A DNA stretch of 64,000 bases, from assembly GCA_023627715.1 (NCBI GenBank), contig JAMAHW010000014.1:558001-622000 (forward strand), read 5' to 3'. Under the pieces are notes generated by a model. It was not told the origin of the DNA, did not search any database, and saw only the letters and a program-made list of their open reading frames with translations. The position numbers and the translations under genes are program-made. Of this stretch, positions 57,521-64,000 are shown piece after piece (position 1 is the first letter of the stretch; every line of letters starts with the position of its first letter). The stretch is from Periconia sp. R9002 (Eukaryota > Ascomycota > Dothideomycetes > Pleosporales > Periconiaceae).

Positions 57521-58766
57521 GTTTGCGGTGCGGGGGCGTTGTGTCGTGACTCTTGGTGTGGACAGAGGTATAGAAAGTGCAACGCGGCAACAGTGAAAAG
57601 AGAAGAGAGGAGATGAAAAGAGAAGAGACTGGTCAGATGAGGGGAGATGAGAGGATGCAATGCGATGCGATGCACGGCATGGGAGACGGAGGGGCAAAGT
57701 GATGGCTTGCTTGACTTGTGGATTGCTTGCTGAGGGGACGAAATGAAAGAAAAAATGATGGATCCGCTTCTTCACCGCCGGCGTGCCAAGGAGGGGGGGA
57801 AGACGGGATTGGGGCTGCACAGTGGCGGATGCGCAGTAGCCGAAGAGCACCAAATGGACCAAGTGCTGTTAGCTGGCCGGGCTAGGCTGTACTAGGCATG
57901 TACAGGTATGTATTGTACAATGGTGGATGAGTGGGCGAGCGAGATTCATCTCACTCAGACATGTACCGTAACGAACAGTACAGTAACTAACGCGTGGTGT
58001 AGTGTACAGCACAATGTACAGTACATAAGGCTCGATGGTGGATAGATTGATTAGATGCATCTGTTGGGTGAGCCATCAAGACATGATGAGCTGATAGGGA
58101 TGGTGGGGAGGGTTAGTGAAGGACGCTAAGTTGAGCGTGTTACCGCGCACAGCAGCAACTCTGAGCAGATGCAATTCCTCGTTCATCATGATGGGCGAGG
58201 GCAGGACAGGCCAGGCCAGGACAGGACAGGCCAGGCCAGGGAAGGAGAAAAGATGGATGGCTTCGCCGCTGCACTCGCTCAGGAGAGCAGGAAAGAGGGG
58301 CCATGATGGGCCATTGAACATTCGGCATGGATCAAGCCCCCCCTGGTCGCCATCTCTGTTTCGCTCTCAGCCCAGTCCTAACAAGACTTGGCTCCTGCTT
58401 GCTGCTGCTCAGTGCTTGCTTTGCATTCGCTCCTTCCTTCCTGCCTGCTGCCTCTGCCGCCTTCCACCACCACACTTGAGCCTTCACTTTCCCTTCACCA
58501 CCCATCATCTACCACCACCACCCCCTCCGCCTCTTCTCAACGACACATCGGTCCTGGCCTCCCATCGGCCCCATCTATCCATATCACTCATCACCAACCC
58601 CCCTCATCGTCAACCCATCACCATTCGCACTTGCGTCCTGGCCTCCTTGACTGGACGGTTCTCGGCACATAAAGGCGACTGGCCCACCCAATTTTTCTGC
58701 CTGATCCCCCAAGAGCCGACATGAGGCAGGCGCTCTCGGGTCCTGTCCTCTCCTCCCTCGTGCGTA
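57521..58766. promoter_or_regulatory. Divergent promoter: DFG10 and the ankyrin/coiled-coil gene
   Basis: 1.2 kb between divergent starts. It includes a pentamer repeat at 58203-58242 and a CT-rich leader (about 58420-58700) before the 58767 start. Confidence 0.45.
58203..58242 (+). repeat. AGGMC pentamer tandem repeat
   Basis: Eight consecutive 5-bp units, AGGAC or AGGCC with a final AGGGA, lie in the shared promoter. Confidence 0.8.
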
Positions 58767-61700
58767 ATGACCAGTAATGGCGATCATTCTACCTTGAGAT
58801 CCACACCTCCATCTGTCCTCACCAACGCTCGCGACGACCACAGCAACCACCGCCCGTCACGGCCTGCCTCGACAGCTGCCTCGCCCAAGCTCAACAAGAT
58901 AACACAAAACGACAAAATCTCCAACGGCGAGAACCACGTTGACGATGAAGCCAACCTCTCCGAGGCTGAAACAGTCGTTCTGGAAAAGCACAATCCCAGC
59001 GAGACCAAGGTGATTAAGACGGAGCGCAGCGAAGATGATCTGCGCTCCATCAAAGAGGAGTCGCGTCTTCCTTCGCCGGCCAGAAATGGCGCCAAACCCT
59101 CGCGCGACGAGCACTCCACCGTGAATGGCGCAAAGCATGACGTTGAGCCCGATGCGAAGAGCCAGGTGTCGACCTCTCCTAGCAGCCGCACCACCTCGCG
59201 ACAAACAAAAGACACTAGCCCAACTGGTTCTGCCAGGTCTCCTGTGAACTCGGCTGCCTCGCCCCCACAGCCTATAGGGCGTGGGCGCAGTTCTTCCACA
59301 CTCGACTCCCGCAAACGCAAAATACGCGACGACTCGCACCCAAAGGGTTTAGAGCCTCCCCGCCAGAAGGTGAAAACGGAGGGTCTTAAGGAATCGCGCT
59401 ATCCAGCGTCCCCCGCAACTCCTGGTTTTGGCTTATCTCACAAGCGGTCGCAGTCAACCCAGTCACACGTTGCTGGCACCACAGGCCGCCGTCGAAGGGA
59501 GCTTGCTGTTTCTACCGAGCGCAAGCAGTGGTCGGACGAAAGCTCTGACGAAGAGTCATCACCTCGTCCCACGCAAACACCCTTCATTGCCCCTCATACG
59601 CGGCTGAAGCGTTCGGATCATCGAGCACTGACTTCGCCTGCTCGCACCATGCCACCCGCGCGGAAACTTGACAAATATGGCGCCACTCAATTGTCACGAG
59701 AAAGCGAGCGCGGAAATCTATCGGCGGTTAAGGAGGCTTACGAAGCGGCCCCGGAGGAGTTGAATCATGCTGACTTTGCAGGGTTCACACCTTTACAAAA
59801 AGCTTCTTTGCATGGCTGGGCGGATGTGGTCAAATTTCTAATTGCAAAAGGGTGCCGAACCGACTGCGAGTCGCTGAACCGCGATACACCGCTTATCGAT
59901 GCCGTAGAGAACGGACATCTAGATGTCGTCCGTCTGCTTCTCAATGAAGGCCGTGTGAACCCTCATCATCAGAATAAGAAGGGGCAACGCGCTATTGATG
60001 TGCTGGACCATGAAGAAGATGATGCCGAGGAAATAGAAAAGGAACTCACCGCTGCTATGCGACGACACGTGGACACCACGACCAATGATGAATATGCGCA
60101 ATCCGGGTTGACTCAGACAAAATCGGCGTCCAGGCTGCTGTACAACGAGTACAACACCGAAACTTTGGTGGAAAAAGCGGGAGACGGGGATATCCTAGCG
60201 GTTGGGGAACTTATCAACAGCAATATCAAACCAAACATCGCCTGTGGAGTGGCTGCTTCGCGCGGCGGTCACTACGACATCCTCAGTATTCTTCTTGCAA
60301 GTGGCTTAAAAGCCGATCCAGATCCCTCGAAACACAGCGAGACCCCGATGCTGGTGGCTATTGGTCGTGGACACTTGAAGATTGTGAATCTACTTCTTGA
60401 GCAAGACAATTTCGATCCTACCCGCAGAAACAGAGAAGGAAAAACATATTTTGAGATATCCGAAGACCGGAGAGGTCCGAAATGGCAAGAGGAGAAGGAT
60501 ATTCTCAAGAATGCTTTCGACAATTATAAGCACAAGAGCCCCAAGAGAAATCGAAAAGACCCTTCAGCAGCGGCTGCTGCTCGCTTCAAACGGAAATCAT
60601 CCCCTTCACGTAGAGAGCGTTCGTCATCACCCCGTCCTGATTCCAAACGTTCCCAATCTGCCAAGGGTTCTGCTCCACCCCCGAAAGCGAGGAGACTGAT
60701 GTCTGGGAAAGCAATGGCAGCCAATCGAGAGGTAAAGCGTAGGAGGCGCGTCGTCGACGAAGAAACTTCCGAGGACGATGATAGTGATGACGAAGTGCGA
60801 GCGCCAACGAAGAAATCCGCAAAGCCACGGGCCATGAGCGAGGGTGAAGAGCACAAGCCCGTGAAGAAGATCAAGGTCCGATCCGAAGAACAAGACGTTA
60901 CAAAGCGAACAGCCAGAGCCGCTTCTCATGATAGCGATCGTGAGCGTAGACGTAAACCAGGCCCAAAGATCAAAACCCGGGTGGAAAAGGTCTCCAGTGG
61001 TAGCAAGCATACGCCTGATCCTGACTCGCTCGATGAGAAAAAACCTGTGAAGAGCCAGATACGTTCCAAACCTTTGGAGGATGTCAAGGCAAAGAAGCGT
61101 CGCGCATCGGATGTTTCGGTCGAGGACAGTAAGGTCAAGAAAACACAAGCGGTTTCTGCCAAGTCGACTCCTGCACCCGCTGAAAAAGCTTCCACTCCGG
61201 ATGTTGTCGCGCGAGATCGTGAGCGCGAGCGCAAACAGGAAGAACGGAAACAAGAGGAGCGGAAACATGCCGAACAAGAAGCTGAGAAACAAGCCATAGA
61301 AACCAAGCGGAAAGCAGCAGAAGAAGCGGCCCGAAGACAGGAAGAAGAGGAAAAAGAAACTGCGCGCAAGGCTGCTGAAGAAGAGGCTCAAAAGAAGGCT
61401 GAGGCAGAAGCAGAGGCTCGACGAATTGCAGAAGAGGAAGCGGAAAAAGCACGTCAAAGGGAGGCTGAAGAGGCCAAACGAAAAGCCGAGGAAGAAGAGG
61501 CGAAACGGAAAGAAGCTCTCGAAGCACAACGCCAAAAAGAACTTACTGAACGGCTACATCGTGTGGCTAGTCTTCCACGCGCGTTACGAAGGGCTTGCGA
61601 GCTTGGCAACAACCGTCCTCTTCATTTCTCAGGCGAAGAACTTGGCATCTCTGCAGTGTTTCTTCCACTTTTCTGTACTACATCCCAAGACCTGCAACTT

Positions 61701-62210
61701 GGGAGCTCGAATCTTGGCAAAGTCTATATTCCCTCCTTCCAAGTCGCTGGAATTCTCGGCTTAAAAGAGCTCGATCTCGCGCATTTGGATGCTCCTTACT
61801 CCACTTGGGACCGCATTCCTTTCACCCACCAGCATCGCGATATTCTTCTTCGACAATACGACGTTGCGCTCCTGGCACAAGACTTCCGTTTCCCAATGGA
61901 AGGCACGCCCGACTTCGATTATGCGAAAATCCAGGAAAGCATCAAGCAAGCTCGTCAGCAGTTTATGAGCATGGAAGGATTGTACTGGGTCGAGGACACT
62001 GTCCTGTGTACGGAGGTAGAGAAGGTAGAGAGCCTCCGACCTCTGCTCCAAGAGATAAAGGACTTGAGCAAGAGACGGCGGATACACCTTCTTGAGAGGG
62101 AGGGTCAACTACCCGAAAAGAAGCACAAGCCGCGGAAGAGTTTCATGGATACAGTTCTCGCAAACAATGGCACCAATGGGATCACTGCAAAAGTCAGTGA
62201 CGACGGTTGA
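58767..62210 (+). CDS. Large ankyrin/coiled-coil protein, Hos4-like
   Basis: Single-exon 1147-aa nuclear-type protein. Residues 1-290 are disordered, Ser/Pro/Lys-rich with RKRKIRD-type basic stretches. Ankyrin repeats lie at about 295-430 (FTPLQKASLHGWADVVKFLI, DTPLIDAVENGHLDVVRLLL) and 470-580 (GVAASRGGHYDILSILLASG, TPMLVAIGRGHLKIVNLLLE). A Lys/Arg/Ser-rich region follows. A long charged coiled coil covers about 815-928 (REREREKQEERKQEE-like, then EAEKQAIETKRKAAEEAARR). A folded C-terminal part (930-1115) starts LHRVASLPRALRRACELG. The architecture resembles Hos4, the ankyrin subunit of the Set3 histone deacetylase complex. That assignment is inference and rests on layout, not on a catalytic motif. 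Confidence 0.8.
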   Translation: MTSNGDHSTLRSTPPSVLTNARDDHSNHRPSRPASTAASPKLNKITQNDKISNGENHVDDEANLSEAETVVLEKHNPSETKVIKTERSEDDLRSIKEESRLPSPARNGAKPSRDEHSTVNGAKHDVEPDAKSQVSTSPSSRTTSRQTKDTSPTGSARSPVNSAASPPQPIGRGRSSSTLDSRKRKIRDDSHPKGLEPPRQKVKTEGLKESRYPASPATPGFGLSHKRSQSTQSHVAGTTGRRRRELAVSTERKQWSDESSDEESSPRPTQTPFIAPHTRLKRSDHRALTSPARTMPPARKLDKYGATQLSRESERGNLSAVKEAYEAAPEELNHADFAGFTPLQKASLHGWADVVKFLIAKGCRTDCESLNRDTPLIDAVENGHLDVVRLLLNEGRVNPHHQNKKGQRAIDVLDHEEDDAEEIEKELTAAMRRHVDTTTNDEYAQSGLTQTKSASRLLYNEYNTETLVEKAGDGDILAVGELINSNIKPNIACGVAASRGGHYDILSILLASGLKADPDPSKHSETPMLVAIGRGHLKIVNLLLEQDNFDPTRRNREGKTYFEISEDRRGPKWQEEKDILKNAFDNYKHKSPKRNRKDPSAAAAARFKRKSSPSRRERSSSPRPDSKRSQSAKGSAPPPKARRLMSGKAMAANREVKRRRRVVDEETSEDDDSDDEVRAPTKKSAKPRAMSEGEEHKPVKKIKVRSEEQDVTKRTARAASHDSDRERRRKPGPKIKTRVEKVSSGSKHTPDPDSLDEKKPVKSQIRSKPLEDVKAKKRRASDVSVEDSKVKKTQAVSAKSTPAPAEKASTPDVVARDRERERKQEERKQEERKHAEQEAEKQAIETKRKAAEEAARRQEEEEKETARKAAEEEAQKKAEAEAEARRIAEEEAEKARQREAEEAKRKAEEEEAKRKEALEAQRQKELTERLHRVASLPRALRRACELGNNRPLHFSGEELGISAVFLPLFCTTSQDLQLGSSNLGKVYIPSFQVAGILGLKELDLAHLDAPYSTWDRIPFTHQHRDILLRQYDVALLAQDFRFPMEGTPDFDYAKIQESIKQARQQFMSMEGLYWVEDTVLCTEVEKVESLRPLLQEIKDLSKRRRIHLLEREGQLPEKKHKPRKSFMDTVLANNGTNGITAKVSDDG

Positions 62211-62863
62211 ACTGACATAATTTCGACTTTCACGTTTCCAGCATGCAACCAAAATACCCCAGACGGTCGCGGGCGCCGTAGGTCAGCGACCAGAGATGAT
62301 TTGATGGTGGATTTCGATTTGTTGTTCTACTATTTCGATGCACTTGTTGTATGATGGGATAACCAATGCCCCGCTCCCTATGGGCACAACTTTTATTGTT
62401 TTTTTCTCAATCACGGAGACGTAGCATATTTGGTGACACAGGCACCAATGCCGACCATTGGTGGGATGGATGGTTTGCACATAGCAATACCACCTCGATG
62501 ATAAATATATTCTCTTCGAGATACCCTGAATTGATGTTGGAATATGTACGTGTATGATATGTGGTGAACGTGATGATAAAAATGCAGGTACAAGGCTGAA
62601 CTTCGCTATGGATGACTGCTTACCGCTTTGCCGATACTGCCACCCCGCATCTCTCTTCCGCTGTGCTAATTGATCCTCTTGATCAACACTTTACTCAACC
62701 TCCAACATTTCCTTCCTATTTTCATAATCAGTGGACCTCGACTGCAAGGCCATATTGCCCCCGAATGCTCGCATCCATTTCCTGTCCCTCTTATAACTGT
62801 CACTGAAAAAGCCGGCATCCGCAAATATCGCCCTTTCCCTCCGCCTCATCGAAAAGGCAGAAG
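62211..62863. promoter_or_regulatory. Intergenic: Pin4-type gene promoter
   Basis: 653 bp between two plus-strand genes. Nothing beyond UTR and promoter sequence is visible. Confidence 0.4.
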
Positions 62864-63223
62864 ATGGCGCCCAAAAACAAAGGAAAAGCCAAGGACAAAG
62901 ACGACGGCGACTCTAAATCCTCCAAACTCAAACCCGCCACCAGCATCAACGTGCGCCACATCCTCTGCGAGAAGCACAGCAAGAAAGAAGAGGCCCTTGA
63001 GAAGCTGCGTAACGGCGCCAAGTTCGATGAAGTCGCGCGTGAGATGAGCGAGGATAAAGCCAGGCAGGGTGGGAGCCTTGGGTGGAAGGTCCGGGGCAGC
63101 TTACTGGCAGAGTTTGAGAAGGTCGCGTACGAGCTTGAGCCTAGCTCTACGTCGAGTCCAAAGTTGGGGGAGTGTAAGACGAGCGAGGGATATCATATCA
63201 TTATGGTGGAAGGGAGGAAGTAG
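62864..63223 (+). CDS. PIN4: Parvulin peptidyl-prolyl isomerase (Pin4/Par14 type)
   Basis: Single-exon 119-aa protein. A Lys/Asp/Gly-rich N-terminal tail (about 1-28) precedes a parvulin domain that fills the rest. Motifs are INVRHILCEKHSKKEEALEK, the FDEVAREMSED stretch, QGGSLGW and TSEGYHIIMVEGR. The His in VRHILC and the final GYHIIMV are typical. It lacks a WW domain, which separates it from Pin1/Ess1 and fits Pin4. Human Par14 binds DNA and pre-ribosomes through its basic tail; a similar role is possible here. Confidence 0.93.
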   Translation: MAPKNKGKAKDKDDGDSKSSKLKPATSINVRHILCEKHSKKEEALEKLRNGAKFDEVAREMSEDKARQGGSLGWKVRGSLLAEFEKVAYELEPSSTSSPKLGECKTSEGYHIIMVEGRK

Positions 63224-63911
63224 GTGGATGTGCAGGAGGTGAGAAAAGGTATACCCAGGGAATGGAATTGTGGGAAGACGGTCGTGGAAGTACATGATAT
63301 GAGATCCATGTGCGAACAGCGATCACGACACTTGGCCTAACTACGGGAGACCATTGAAATGAACTATATCTGCTCATATGGGCAGCGTATAAAAGCCCGA
63401 ATGAATTCGATAATACATTGCCGTATCTTTGTAGTCATCTGGAGATGGTAATGCGGCTCGCTGTTCCCGGTCTTGCACCACTTTCAATTGCGCATAATAC
63501 ATGATCCATTCCCAGGATTCGAAACGGGATGTTTATCAATTACATTCAGAAAAACCATGTACCTGGCATCCTCTCATAATCCAATAAGGCAGTCGTCGCA
63601 AAGGGTTTAGTTTGACGTCACATGAGCCCGCGTTACGTCTGTGCACGCGTTTGCTGCCTAACCTCCGTCACCATGTAACAAGCAACACCTGTGTACATAT
63701 GTTCTCTTTCACTACAGCTCCATTTCTCCTTACCGACTTTTCAATTGAAAAATTCATAATATAGCGACTCTTCATCTGACGTTCAAGCTTTGAAAAAAGA
63801 AAAGTTGCGGTCATTTTCCGTTTGCAACCTGACTGCTGGACCATCCATTCGCGTCCAGGTGGAGCAACATATCAATAAATCTTCTAGAACAGCACCGTAG
63901 CGTCACGCATC
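63224..63911. promoter_or_regulatory. Intergenic: Ku80 promoter
   Basis: 688 bp between two plus-strand genes. It becomes AT-rich near 63750-63800. I see no gene. Confidence 0.4.
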
Positions 63912-64000
63912 ATGGCAGAAAAGGAAGCGACAGTGTACATCATTGATTTGGGTGAAACCATGGGAGAGAAGAGGTATGGGCGGACTCAAACGGATTTGGA
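63912..64000 (+). CDS. KU80: Ku80 DNA end-binding protein, N-terminus only
   Basis: Subunit of the Ku heterodimer, which binds DNA ends in non-homologous end joining and at telomeres. The first 29 complete codons are visible, starting [20 protein letters not shown] and ending GRTQTDL before the window edge. This is the start of the Ku von Willebrand-like domain, with ATVYIIDLG as its first strand. The gene is cut by the end of the window, so introns and completeness cannot be judged. Confidence 0.85.
   Translation, partial: MAEKEATVYIIDLGETMGEKRYGRTQTDL

Overview
The window is nuclear DNA of a filamentous ascomycete (Pezizomycotina; a Dothideomycetes-type gene complement is my inference). 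The evidence is many short GT-AG introns of about 45-65 nt with CTAAC/CTGAC branch sites, and recognisable fungal proteins: translation factor EF-1alpha with a 292-nt intron, a Zn2Cys6 regulator, a lactose-permease-type MFS transporter, tyrosinase, Nbr1, Nop13 and Ku80. I rebuilt gene models from splice sites, reading phase and family motifs. No expression data or database search supports them.

Layout. 2.6-15.7 kb is a minus-strand run: PAS kinase, an acidic adaptor-like protein, EF-1alpha, a membrane-anchored epoxide-hydrolase-like enzyme and a small coiled-coil protein. 16.5-20.7 kb holds a secreted tyrosinase, the SF3b5 splicing subunit, a small ankyrin protein and RNA polymerase III subunit RPC11. 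22.6-31.2 kb holds a CaiB/BaiF-type CoA-transferase homologue divergent from a Zn2Cys6 regulator, then an MFS sugar transporter; this could be a small catabolic module. 31.5-34.6 kb has an emopamil-binding-like (EXPERA) membrane protein, an unknown small gene and a Rab5 GTPase.

35.2-37.3 kb is the most unusual part. Two related miniature inverted-repeat elements lie in opposite orientation around one unknown gene, and the first has a perfect 5-bp target-site duplication. 37.3-49.9 kb is gene-poor: a C2H2 protein, a SnoaL-like protein, an intron-containing tRNA-Lys and a probably broken gene with one in-frame stop. 49.9-64 kb is dense again: an Nbr1-like autophagy receptor, Nop13, polyprenol reductase, a large ankyrin/coiled-coil protein resembling Hos4, a Pin4-type parvulin and the start of Ku80.

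Most genes are housekeeping and unrelated in function. The accessory signals are the 35-37 kb inverted elements with their cargo-like gene, the disrupted gene at 46.7-47.7 kb and the 22.6-31.2 kb module.
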